A stretch of DNA of 57,987 nucleotides from Verrucomicrobiota bacterium (lineage in GTDB: Bacteria > Verrucomicrobiota > Verrucomicrobiia > Verrucomicrobiales > DEV007), in contig JAHDID010000039.1 of NCBI GenBank assembly GCA_020630975.1, positions 163-58,149 on the forward strand, given 5' to 3'. The notes under the pieces were generated by a model. That model did no database searches, had not been told where the DNA came from, and saw only the letters and a program-made list of their open reading frames with translations. Made by a program: the position numbers and the translations under genes. Positions 35,000 to 42,951 of the stretch are shown here, in pieces; positions within the stretch are counted from its first letter, which is position 1, and each line of letters opens with the position of its first letter.

Positions 35000-35458
35000 A
35001 TGAAGCTGATCTCTAAAACCCGTGTCGACGGGAGCTATAAGAAGAAATACGACGAGCCTCGAACCCCAGCCGAGCGGGTGTTGGAATGGTCGAGGCTATC
35101 GGAAGAGAAAGCCGCTGAGATCCGTCGTAACCAAACTGAACTAGACCCATTTGAGCTCAGTGATCGGGTCGAACAAGCCCTCAAGAAAGCGTTTGATACG
35201 CTCAAGCAGTACAAGGCTGAGGTAGCAGCTCACGAGGATGATGCCGCCTTAGACAGTGAAATAGAAACTTTATCTAATCTAGCAAAACCGGCTAGCCAAC
35301 GCCCCGATGGGGTGGATCGCTCGCCTGCTGCACAGGCTCCGCCACAGGCCCGTACGCCTACGGCATCCGGACCTTCCGCTCCGCCTGTGCAGCAGGCGAA
35401 AAAAGCCAAAAAACCAAAACCGAAATTACCAAATACAGCCCCAATGCCGGTATTATGA
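35000..35458 (+). pseudogene. C-terminal remnant of an integrase-type (DDE) transposase
   Basis: Only a C-terminal part is present: MKLISKTRVDGSYKKKYDEP followed by RTPAERVLEWSRLSEEKAAE and DPFELSDRVEQALKKAF. This matches the tail found after the catalytic core in integrase-catalytic-region transposases. The DDE catalytic domain is missing. After about residue 95 the frame runs into a Pro/Ala/Gln-rich stretch encoded by a palindromic sequence (35321-35399). The remnant sits between two inverted copies of the GGGGACAGGCG repeat. Confidence 0.65.
35321..35399. repeat. 17-bp perfect inverted repeat within the integrase remnant
   Basis: TCGCCTGCTGCACAGGC (35321-35337) is the exact reverse complement of GCCTGTGCAGCAGGCGA (35383-35399), with a 45-base loop that itself has small complementary pieces. 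The arms could form a large hairpin in RNA or a cruciform in DNA. It lies inside the reading frame of the integrase remnant. Confidence 0.85.
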
Positions 35459-35815
35459 TATATGGCTCAACGAAGCAGTATGAAAATTACAGCCCGGTAT
35501 CATTTATTTCTGGCGCAACACGCGCGCCGCGAAAGTCTCTGGTGGGTTACGATATACGGGCAACTCGAAGCTAGCTCACATTCGAGGAGGTGTTCATCAA
35601 CGGGATCATTCAGCAGCGGTCTGAATCGATAGAAAACATCTGTCTCAACTCCGGTAGCGTACAAATAATCGAACCTCTACAGTTCGCCTGTCCCCATTTA
35701 CCTCCGGCTCAGGGGGGGGGGGCGGGAGGGTAACGTCTCCCTCTATCCGGAAGGGTGATCTACTTGAGCCGTCGGTCCGGTAGGCTGGATAAAGTTAATA
35801 AATGCGCGGGGAGCT
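35459..35815. other. Intergenic remnant region with a G11 tract
   Basis: After the integrase remnant the sequence holds no intact frame. It contains repeat copy B (35673-35702) and an uninterrupted run of eleven G (35712-35722), followed by GC-rich sequence and the 3-prime end of the esterase gene. It reads as decayed mobile DNA. Confidence 0.55.
35673..35702 (-). repeat. CGCCTGTCCCC-family repeat, copy B
   Basis: ACCTCTACAGTTCGCCTGTC followed by CCCATTTACC. The first 23 bases (through the four C) are identical to copy D at 38598. Inverted relative to copies A and C. Confidence 0.85.
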
Positions 35816-36817
35816 TCAACGCTGAGCTTTATCTATCTCTGGTATCGCTACGGTTTCGATCCAGTCTTTCACCATGGCCTTTGCTTGTGGAGTCATTCCG
35901 TGTCCGGTGTTGGGTACACCTTGTTTCCATACTCTAAGGCCGGAGTCTTCGTATAAACCTATCAGTTGCTGGACGTCCTTTTTGAAAGGGCTGTCTTCAC
36001 CCCAGCCAATGAAGAAAACTTTGTCTCTGCCTTTGCCACCGCGAAACTCTTTCCCTAGCGGGCTGCGACCACCTTCGAACAAAATGTATCCATGGAAAAA
36101 GTCGGTAAATGACTCTAGGTCTTCGACTAACGTGCTGCCTATGGTGTGCCCACCGTTACTAGAGCCAGCGACAAATTTGTGATGAGAGTGAATGTTCGGC
36201 AAAATCTCTGTGAGCTTAGACAACATAGTGGTGTGGTAGGCGTGCAAAGCCCCTATTTCGTCAGCTTTAGCCATGGAGAGTTTTCCTGAAGTAATAGACT
36301 CAGGGAAGGGGAATGCTGCGATTACAAATCTTGATTCATTAACCAACGGAATAGCTGGGGCGACCTTGTCATCACCTTTTCCGCCAGAAAAGTAGACTAG
36401 TAGCGGAACGGGATCGGGATAATTGAAGTTTTCTGGAATCCTGATTTCAAAACCAGCAGTCGTGCCTTGTCTCGTTTTTTCTAGGTTTGGAATTTCCACT
36501 CTAAACAAAGCTCCGGGTTCGATGCGAGTATCCAGATCACTCCGCAATGGAACGCCAAGTTTTTTGAGTTCCCAGTCTCGGATGTACTTTTGATCTTCTT
36601 CTGTAAAAATCTTAGAGTCTAATGTAAACCTCTTTTGACCTGCTAGCTGGATGGTGACTTGACCGCTTTCACTTGAAACAATGAAGGCCTTGAGTTTTTT
36701 CCCGTCTGCAGCTCGGGTGAACTCTCGGATTTCAGGCCTTAAAGTTTGGGAGAGTGCTGTTAGCGGCAAAACAAAAAACAGGAGTAGATGAATCAGAGGA
36801 GAGGGAAGTCGAGTCAT
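35816..36817 (-). CDS. Secreted alpha/beta hydrolase with SHD1-like N-terminal domain
   Basis: The 333-residue protein has a signal peptide (1-23), an SHD1-like module (REFTRAADGKKLKAFIVSSE, then FTEEDQKYIRDW), and an esterase/PHB-depolymerase-like domain with PLLVYFSGGKGDD (oxyanion side), the nucleophile elbow AGSSNGGH, and a late GHGMTPQAKAMVKDW that could supply the catalytic His. The substrate is unknown. It resembles secreted esterases used on plant or algal material. A 151-bp MITE-like element is inserted 15 bases upstream of its start codon, so its promoter may be altered or supplied by that element. Confidence 0.85.
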   Translation of the reverse strand: MTRLPSPLIHLLLFFVLPLTALSQTLRPEIREFTRAADGKKLKAFIVSSESGQVTIQLAGQKRFTLDSKIFTEEDQKYIRDWELKKLGVPLRSDLDTRIEPGALFRVEIPNLEKTRQGTTAGFEIRIPENFNYPDPVPLLVYFSGGKGDDKVAPAIPLVNESRFVIAAFPFPESITSGKLSMAKADEIGALHAYHTTMLSKLTEILPNIHSHHKFVAGSSNGGHTIGSTLVEDLESFTDFFHGYILFEGGRSPLGKEFRGGKGRDKVFFIGWGEDSPFKKDVQQLIGLYEDSGLRVWKQGVPNTGHGMTPQAKAMVKDWIETVAIPEIDKAQR

Positions 36818-36824
36818 GAAGCGT

Positions 36825-36991
36825 TTTTATTAGGCTCTGTTCGCGTTAGCGCGGGGAGTTTAGGCAATTTTTCAGTCACAAATCCCCTAAGTAACTAAGT
36901 CTTTTGACTGTTTTACAGGAGACTTACTACCTTTTGATTTCCAGTGCATTACAGCTAAACCCCGAACTAACGCGAACAGAGCCATTTATTA
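36825..36991. mobile_element. MITE-like element with near-perfect 8-bp target duplication
   Basis: GGCTCTGTTCGCGTTAG (36833-36849) is exactly inverted at 36967-36983. The similarity extends inward over about 30 bases (CGGGG and GTTTAG blocks). The 151-bp element (36833-36983) is flanked by TTTTATTA (36825-36832) and ATTTATTA (36984-36991), 7 of 8 bases alike. It has no open frame. The ends begin GGCTCTGTT, reminiscent of IS6-family termini, so a full IS elsewhere in the genome could have mobilised it. Confidence 0.75.
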
Positions 36992-37127
36992 ACACTGTTT
37001 GGATAATATTCCAATCAGAATCTATGAGAGCTTTGCGTCATCATAACAACAGTCCCTCCATTCTATCTTCATTAATTTCTACATAACCGGGATTTTTCCC
37101 TACTACTATCCAGCTTCTGCCATGAGT

Positions 37128-37154
37128 GCAAACCATGCAAATGGGGACAGGCGA
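37128..37154 (+). repeat. CGCCTGTCCCC-family repeat, copy C
   Basis: GCAAACCAT then GCAAATGGGGACAGGCGA, ending 123 bases upstream of the Y1 transposase start. Same orientation as copy A. The 9-base leading unit is a diverged form of the GCAAATGGT unit. Confidence 0.8.
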
Positions 37155-37277
37155 AAAGTAAATGGAAACTTCGGGGCTTCGGAAAGTAAACCAATCTAAA
37201 CCACCCAAATTTCGTGACAGTATTTTATTGCAGTGTTCATATTTTTAGTTTAAACCTTTTACTGAACACGCGACATC

Positions 37278-38333
37278 ATGAGAAACCCGAGACTGATCTT
37301 AGATCCAGAGGCTTGCGCCTACCATTGCATCACTCGCTGCGCGGGGCAGGCCTGGCTGTTCGATACTCCGGCTAGGCGGAGTCGGATCCAGCGCATTATC
37401 TTCGCTGCCGCAGAGCTCAGAGGCGTGGAGCTGATCAACTATGCGATCCTCTCAAATCATCTGCATATCCTTGCTCGAATCCCTTGCCAGAAGTCCCTGA
37501 CACCGCTTTCCAAAGACAGCATCATACGCTCTGCCAAGGTCTTGTATCGCGCGGATTGGGTCAGCGACCTCGAATCTGAGTTCGCCTCAGCCGAAAAGCT
37601 CGATCGTAAACGCTCAGACAATTACCATAGCCAAAAAATCCTCGATCGATTCGAGCAAAAAAGGGCCGATCTCTCTGAATTCATGAAAGAGGTGAAGGAA
37701 CGTATCACTCGTTACATTAACAAAGAGTATAAGCGTAAAGGAACTCTCTGGGATGGCCGATTCAAAAGTGTGGTAGTGGAAAACACTCCACGAGCATTGC
37801 TAGCGGTATCGACCTACATCGATCTCAATGCTGTCCGAGCAGGCATCGTCGATCGTCCAGAGGACTACCGTTGGTGCGGTTATGCGGCTGCCCTCGGCGG
37901 GGATAGGAAAGCCCGCTCTGGATTAGCTAGCATCTATGGCCACCGAGGTGGCAGCAAAGACATCTCATGGTCGAGTATAGCAGCTGACTATCGCCAGTTT
38001 CTATACGAAAACGGACAACAGCAACAGGCGGAACCGAGCCGAGGCATAAAAGCTCGCAGAGGTATCACAGAGGCGTCTGTCCATAAGGAAATCTCTCGGC
38101 GCGGCCGTCTCCCGATCCATGAGGTGATGCACTATCGCGTGCGCTACTTCACCGATGGAGTCATTATCGGCTCTAGAGAGTTCGTCGATCAAGTGTTTGA
38201 TGATCATCGAGGTGGGTTGACCGCACCGAACTCGCAACGGGAAACAGGCGCTCGACCGATGCGTTGGGCCAACTGGTCAGGGCTGTGCAGCCTACGAGAC
38301 CTCCGATTAGAGGTCATCAGTCAATTGCACTGA
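37278..38333 (+). CDS. Y1-type (IS200/REP-like) transposase
   Basis: The 351-residue product has the HUH transposase core: ACAYHCITRCAGQAWLFD near the start, INYAILSNHLHILARIP with the HLH metal motif near residue 66, EFMKEVKERITRYINKEYKRK with a candidate catalytic Tyr in the helix, then GTLWDGRFKSVVVENTPRAL and YIDLNAVRAGIV. It is longer than a RAYT of the 10-kb type because of a C-terminal extension of about 150 residues. This subclass is widespread in Planctomycetes, Verrucomicrobia and deltaproteobacteria. Inverted GGGGACAGGCG repeats lie on both sides, so these may be its ends or recognition sites. Confidence 0.9.
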   Translation: MRNPRLILDPEACAYHCITRCAGQAWLFDTPARRSRIQRIIFAAAELRGVELINYAILSNHLHILARIPCQKSLTPLSKDSIIRSAKVLYRADWVSDLESEFASAEKLDRKRSDNYHSQKILDRFEQKRADLSEFMKEVKERITRYINKEYKRKGTLWDGRFKSVVVENTPRALLAVSTYIDLNAVRAGIVDRPEDYRWCGYAAALGGDRKARSGLASIYGHRGGSKDISWSSIAADYRQFLYENGQQQQAEPSRGIKARRGITEASVHKEISRRGRLPIHEVMHYRVRYFTDGVIIGSREFVDQVFDDHRGGLTAPNSQRETGARPMRWANWSGLCSLRDLRLEVISQLH

Positions 38334-38579
38334 GCCTTCAAAGTTGCTGGCCAGCGGTAAGCGAAACATCACCCATTAAACGCTACAAAAAAGCCTCCGC
38401 ATCCTCAGGTGATACGTGATACCTTCTTTCACTAGATGAGTAATCGCGTCGCCGCGCCTAGTTAAGCCCCCTAATTGTCTGTAGGTAAGGGTAGGCGAGC
38501 CAAATCTGGTACCAACGACACAGAAGAACTGTTCTCACTCGGCCAGTTCGCAACAATTTAAGCGGAGGATCTTGCGCTT

Positions 38580-39011
38580 CTACACCACAATCCGCTCACC
38601 TCTACAGTTCGCCTGTCCCCCATTTATATTTCCATTTCCATTTGCGGGCTCAATAGAAATAAACAAGGGAGAATCAAGATCCGATAATGCAGATGCAAGC
38701 GAGGACGGAACAAGGAACGCCGATACGACGTCAGATCGCAATAGCACTGCCACCTGAATAACTGATACAGTCCCATCTCTACTCAGCGCTGAAAGAGCAG
38801 TCAGAAACTCTCCGAGAACAACCGAAAACTTTTGGTAGTGTTCAGTCTCCTCTACAAGAATGGCGAGTCCTACATCATCAGCTAATCCTTCAATATCATA
38901 TTTGAAACCTCTAGGTTTCTCTATATCGACCAACCTATCTTCAATGGACTTGCAAGACCCCGTAAGCATAATCTGGGCAGAAATAAAAACACTTTCCTTT
39001 TTCCCACTCAT
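38580..39011 (-). CDS. Hypothetical protein with 3-prime end made of repeat DNA
   Basis: The 143-residue product (MSGKKESVFISAQIMLTGSC at the start) has no family I recognise; middle parts read FKYDIEGLADDVGLAILVEE and FLTALSALSRDGTVSVIQV, a soluble alpha/beta pattern. The final 20 or so codons are encoded by the inserted repeat copy D (translated as GNGNINGGQANCRGERIVV), so the original C-terminus has been replaced or extended by mobile DNA. Whether the protein still works is unknown. Confidence 0.5.
   Translation of the reverse strand: MSGKKESVFISAQIMLTGSCKSIEDRLVDIEKPRGFKYDIEGLADDVGLAILVEETEHYQKFSVVLGEFLTALSALSRDGTVSVIQVAVLLRSDVVSAFLVPSSLASALSDLDSPLFISIEPANGNGNINGGQANCRGERIVV
38598..38645 (-). 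repeat. CGCCTGTCCCC-family repeat, copy D
   Basis: ACCTCTACAGTTCGCCTGTC, then CCCCATTTATATTTCCATTT and CCATTTGC. It shares 23 identical bases with copy B. The TTTCCA units are a slipped form of the trailing microrepeat. It lies 265 bases after the Y1 transposase stop codon. Confidence 0.85.
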
Positions 39012-39233
39012 TTCCAGGCGAACGTTTGAGGCCTGCTAGCGAAATCCGGTAGGGCCACTTCGATTACAGAGTAATGGTAGTAGCTATCCTGGCGCTGTCA
39101 ACACACGACGGGATACCGCTTAGCCAGCTTTATTGTTCGGCGACTGGGTTGGTTAGTGTAAGAATGATTTGTATTCGGAGTCGTTGTTGGCAATTCGTGC
39201 GGCAATCCGCAATCCCTAAAAAGAGCCACAAGT

Positions 39234-39299
39234 CGCCTGTCCCCATTTACCACATTTACCACATTTACCATGTCCTTTACCATGTCCCCATTTACCACC
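39234..39299 (-). repeat. CGCCTGTCCCC-family repeat, copy E (tandem 9-bp units)
   Basis: CGCCTGTCCCCATTTAC followed by ACATTTACC units at a 9-base period, then a partial second copy CATGTCCCCATTTACC. Same orientation as copies B and D. The surrounding 39012-39361 region shows no gene. Confidence 0.85.
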
Positions 39300-39361
39300 C
39301 TAGCCACTCAATCAACTGTCAATTCGAGGCGGATCGACGAGTTCTGTGCTTTATTGTTATC

Positions 39362-39991
39362 CTATTCGTCTGGTATATCGAATTCAAAGTCGTTCTCTCG
39401 GACATACTTCAAAAACTGGTTCATTTCCTCAATGGCATCACGATAAGAATTTGCGTTCATGTGCCATAAAACGATCTCCTCAAATTCATTACAAGACACT
39501 TGGATGCCCATATGCCTCATCTGGTAAAGGTAGAGAGGCTGCCCATCTCCTTGGATCTCAGGAAACAGGTCAGTAAGCTCACCTCTGTTTTTGTAGATGA
39601 GGCCACGTAAATCATTCTCTTCCCACAGGTGAATTTGGAACCTGTAATCATCTCTCACGGAGCTCAGCCAATCCTTCAAATTCGCAGAAAGCGACTTCGT
39701 AGTGATAAGTAAAAAGGCGTCAGGTTGATGCTCTTTGGCTGATGCAAACAACTCTAATAATTCGTTCTTCGATAAGCTTTTCTGAGTATATCGCTTACAT
39801 TGAATCACCCACCGCTCCTGTCGCTCTACTCCTGGTAGGGGGCTACTCGATAAGGTGCCCACCAAATCACGTCCCTTGTCAGCTCCTTCTGAGCCAAACC
39901 ATTGGAGATTTTTAAAGCCACTCTTCTCAAGAAGGACATGACAGAGTCTCTCAAAATTCTCAGGGCTTAGTCGCTTCCAATCGGTAGTCAT
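39362..39991 (-). CDS. Mrr-like restriction endonuclease domain protein
   Basis: The 209-residue product starts with LSPENFERLCHVLLEKSGF, the typical N-terminal helix of the restriction-endonuclease-like Mrr_cat fold, followed by GADKGRDLVG (catalytic Asp) and RWVIQCKRY (the QxK pair), and FLLITTKSLSANLKDWL. The D...QxK set is complete, so nuclease activity is plausible. Mrr-type enzymes cut modified or foreign DNA. No methyltransferase lies beside it, so it could be a modification-dependent or abortive defence nuclease. It sits at the end of the repeat-rich accessory zone. Confidence 0.82.
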   Translation of the reverse strand: MTTDWKRLSPENFERLCHVLLEKSGFKNLQWFGSEGADKGRDLVGTLSSSPLPGVERQERWVIQCKRYTQKSLSKNELLELFASAKEHQPDAFLLITTKSLSANLKDWLSSVRDDYRFQIHLWEENDLRGLIYKNRGELTDLFPEIQGDGQPLYLYQMRHMGIQVSCNEFEEIVLWHMNANSYRDAIEEMNQFLKYVRENDFEFDIPDE

Positions 39992-40090
39992 ACTTTAAGC
40001 CTATCAGTATTTATTCGTATCACCTCGTAGTGTTTATCAGCGCCGGGAATCCAGAGATATTTTGTGCGCCCCCCTAGCCTTTCACGGTTT

Positions 40091-40147
40091 TGACCCTATT
40101 GAGCTGAAATTGTACCCTATTCAGTCAAAATTGTACCCTATTGAATC
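40091..40147 (-). repeat. 21-bp tandem repeat, locus 3 (3 units)
   Basis: ACCCTATT begins at 40093, 40114 and 40135, again exactly 21 bases apart. On the minus strand the units read TTCAATAGGGTACAATTT, CTGAATAGGGTACAATTT and CTCAATAGGGTCAAAA. The array starts five bases past the stop codon of the NTF2-like gene at 40152. Confidence 0.9.
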
Positions 40148-40151
40148 TAGG

Positions 40152-41399
40152 CTATTTGCTCTTGATCCAGGCGATCTTCAGCCCTGCAGGCGTGTGGGTG
40201 AGGCGCATGGTAGAGCCTGCCACACCTTTGGATGTCTTGGCACCATTGCGGACTTCGTAACCTGTCTTGGCCTGCACATCCCAGGAGCCGCTAGAAAGCG
40301 GAGTAATGATAGGCTTCTCTGCCAGCCAGTAGCGTCGATTGGGCCAGAGCTTGATGTACGCCTTCCTATCCTTGATGATTTTCTCCGTGGTCGGAGAGCT
40401 CATCCCGAAAAAGGTGGTGATGTTGGGGTGCAGGAAATCGAGAGATGCCGTGGGATCATTCACCTCACCTGCGGCAGCGAAGGAATCTAGAAACAAATTG
40501 ATCTGCTCGCGCTCAAAGCGGCTATAGATCGTCTCTGTCGATGCATCGGACGGCGCGCTAGTAGGAGTCTCCTGCTGCTGTTTTTGGCTATCCTGCTGCT
40601 GAATCGAGGCTGGAGCGGCCGATGCCTTGGCCTCGCTGATGTCGATGATCTGGTAGCTGTCTGAGCCTCGGCGTACTTTGAAATAATCCGACACTGCGCC
40701 GGAGGCCGACTTGGTGCCATTGCTGACACGGTAGCGCACGCGAGTCATCACTTCGTAAGTATTGCCACTCTGCCCGAGCAGCACGGGCGCACCATCGATG
40801 ATGTATTCGCGGCGAGGCCAGCGCTCGATGTAGGTGGCGCGATCCTTGCGGATGGTCGAGTGACTGATCCCCTTGCGACCAAAATAGTTGTCCACGCGGT
40901 CGGCATAGAAAGGCAGCAGTGCCTCGGGATCGTTCACTGTGCTGTTTTGATTAAAAGCATAGAGGAAAGCGACCAAATCCTGCGGCACCTGCCCACTCGA
41001 TGGCACCCACGATGGACTATTGGGCCCCGATGGAGCTGGTGCCTCTGGCTGCGGAGTTGGCGCTTTATTGTCCACTGGCGGCGGAGGCAGCACCTCATCT
41101 GAGCCCGTGGTAATCGGTGGCGGCGGTAGCTCGGGCTCCGTTGGCTGCGGCTCGGCGTGCTCCTCGTAGTAGCGCTGGGTGGGATTGGAGTACGGGATGC
41201 GGAAGATCTTTTTAGCAATGGGATCCTCTGCCAGACTACCAGGCTCGAGCCCGGCCACATCGAGACGGCGATTCGGGTCGAAAGGGCTGATCACCACATC
41301 TGGCTGATCCGTCGGCGTCGCGACGGGGTATTCTTCCTGAGCAAGTAGCGTCGCGGAGGTAAGAACGCAGATAAATAGCAAATGGCACCAAAACTTCAT
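40152..41399 (-). CDS. Secreted protein with two NTF2-like domains
   Basis: The start was set at MKFWCHLLFICVLTSATLLA because it gives a clean signal peptide; the open frame runs 66 codons further and would overlap the cardiolipin synthase gene. The 415-residue product has a Pro-rich linker (PTEPELPPPPITTG) and two homologous domains: FLYAFNQNSTVNDPEALLPF..YFGRKG..YIERWPRR and FLDSFAAAGEVNDPTASLDF..FFGMSS..YIKLWPNR, with a shared RVSNGTKSASG/VRNGAKTSKG end. This is the SnoaL/NTF2 fold in tandem, probably from internal duplication. Role unknown; likely periplasmic or cell wall associated. Confidence 0.82.
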   Translation of the reverse strand: MKFWCHLLFICVLTSATLLAQEEYPVATPTDQPDVVISPFDPNRRLDVAGLEPGSLAEDPIAKKIFRIPYSNPTQRYYEEHAEPQPTEPELPPPPITTGSDEVLPPPPVDNKAPTPQPEAPAPSGPNSPSWVPSSGQVPQDLVAFLYAFNQNSTVNDPEALLPFYADRVDNYFGRKGISHSTIRKDRATYIERWPRREYIIDGAPVLLGQSGNTYEVMTRVRYRVSNGTKSASGAVSDYFKVRRGSDSYQIIDISEAKASAAPASIQQQDSQKQQQETPTSAPSDASTETIYSRFEREQINLFLDSFAAAGEVNDPTASLDFLHPNITTFFGMSSPTTEKIIKDRKAYIKLWPNRRYWLAEKPIITPLSSGSWDVQAKTGYEVRNGAKTSKGVAGSTMRLTHTPAGLKIAWIKSK

Positions 41400-41461
41400 A
41401 ACTCTTAGAAGTAAACCACTTGCGAGAGTCTTGCGCAAGCAATGGTGCGACGCGAAATCGA

Positions 41462-42913
41462 TCACAACAACGGTGCCACCATGCGTGCGAGCTTCACACC
41501 GATCCGAAAATACCACGGACGCTGGCGGTACTCGGCGTAGGTCGCCAGTCGACACTCGTCGAAATCCCGCAGAAACATTTTTTCTAACTCCCCACAAAAG
41601 GCTTCATTCAGCACGACGATGTTCACCTCGAAGTTGAGGCGCATGGACCGATTGTCCAGATTCGCCGTGCCGACTGAGCCTATCTGATCGTCAACGATGA
41701 GTACTTTCTGGTGCAGAAAGCCGTCGCCATAGCGGTAAATTTTCACCCCAGCGGCCTCCATCTCTTTGAGGAAGGAAAAACTCGCCAGATAGGGCAGCCA
41801 CTTATCCGGGCACGAAGGCACCATGATGCGCACATCCACCCCACGCAGAGCAGCCAGCTGCAGCGCCGAGACGATGCCTGAGTCAGGCACGAAGTAAGGG
41901 CTGGCGATCCACAGCCTCTGCTCGGCCTGACTGATCGCATGGAGGAAAAACAGGGTGCCGCCCTCGACATATTCCACCGGCCCAAAAGGCAGGACCATAG
42001 TGGTCATACCATCGGCATCATCACGGGCTACAGGCTGTGTCCAATTCAGCTCGGGGATCTCGCGAGCCGCCCAGTACCAGTCCTCGAGAAACACCATCTG
42101 TAGACTCATCGCTGCGGGGCCCTCTATCTTGACGCTGGTGTCTCGCCAGGTGCCATAGGTCTCGCATCGGCCGAGGTATTCGTTGCCGATATTGTGCCCG
42201 CCGCAGATGCCCACCACGCCATCGGCGAGAGCTAGCTTGCGATGGTTGCGAAAATTGATCTGAAAGCGATTGCTCCTGCCCTGGGTCGAATGAAAGGCTC
42301 GCACCTCGATGCCAGCCTGCCTCATCTGTGCCAGATAGCGCTGCGAGATCCAGTAGCTGCCTATCTCATCATAGAGCAGATATACCCGCACTCCCTGCTC
42401 CGCCTTTCGAGCCAGAGCCTGCCGCAGCCGCTCGCCGAGTTCGTCATTGCGGATGATGTAGTACTGCACCAGCACATACTCACGAGCCGAGTCGATCAGG
42501 GCAAAGATCTCATCAAAAGTCTGCACGCCATCATCGAGGATGGATATGGTATTTCCCTGCGTGTAGCGGCGCTCACTGAGCGTGTCGAGGATGTGCCCGT
42601 AGGCGTACTGCCTCTCGGTGAGCTGGGCATAGTGCGGCTTTAGCGTAGAGATGAGCGTGTCGAGCAGGTCCTCCTGCCGCTGTAGGACCTCGCGCCTGCG
42701 CTCGACATAGCCTTTGAACTCGACCCGCCCAAACACCCAATAAAATGGCACAGCCACAAAGGGCACTGCGACCACTGCCATCCCCCAGCCCCAGGCACTC
42801 GTAGCCGAGTGCGAGGACATGACGATATTCACAATAGTGAGCAGGGCCAACAGCTCACCGATCACTAGTAGTACTGAGACTACCGAGACTTTTTCTGAGA
42901 GAAGCTCCAACAT
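41462..42913 (-). CDS. cls: Cardiolipin synthase (phospholipase D family)
   Basis: The 483-residue product has two N-terminal membrane helices (VSVVLLVIGELLALLTIVNI, VVAVPFVAVPFYWVFG) and two PLD motifs: HRKLALAD with GGHNIGNEY (about residues 225-245) and HQKVLIVD with GSVGTANLDNRS (about 400-420). This is the two-HKD cardiolipin synthase type that joins two phosphatidylglycerol molecules. Length is usual. It is followed 62 bases later by the NTF2-like gene and preceded by the response regulator on the same strand. Confidence 0.94.
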   Translation of the reverse strand: MLELLSEKVSVVSVLLVIGELLALLTIVNIVMSSHSATSAWGWGMAVVAVPFVAVPFYWVFGRVEFKGYVERRREVLQRQEDLLDTLISTLKPHYAQLTERQYAYGHILDTLSERRYTQGNTISILDDGVQTFDEIFALIDSAREYVLVQYYIIRNDELGERLRQALARKAEQGVRVYLLYDEIGSYWISQRYLAQMRQAGIEVRAFHSTQGRSNRFQINFRNHRKLALADGVVGICGGHNIGNEYLGRCETYGTWRDTSVKIEGPAAMSLQMVFLEDWYWAAREIPELNWTQPVARDDADGMTTMVLPFGPVEYVEGGTLFFLHAISQAEQRLWIASPYFVPDSGIVSALQLAALRGVDVRIMVPSCPDKWLPYLASFSFLKEMEAAGVKIYRYGDGFLHQKVLIVDDQIGSVGTANLDNRSMRLNFEVNIVVLNEAFCGELEKMFLRDFDECRLATYAEYRQRPWYFRIGVKLARMVAPLL

Positions 42914-42951
42914 CGAAGGGCAAAACAGGTAAAGAGCAGCAGCGACTGCCT

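Noticed and set aside
41400-41597. N-terminal extension of the NTF2-like protein
   Set aside because: It would overlap the cardiolipin synthase gene and bury the signal peptide that starts at 41399.
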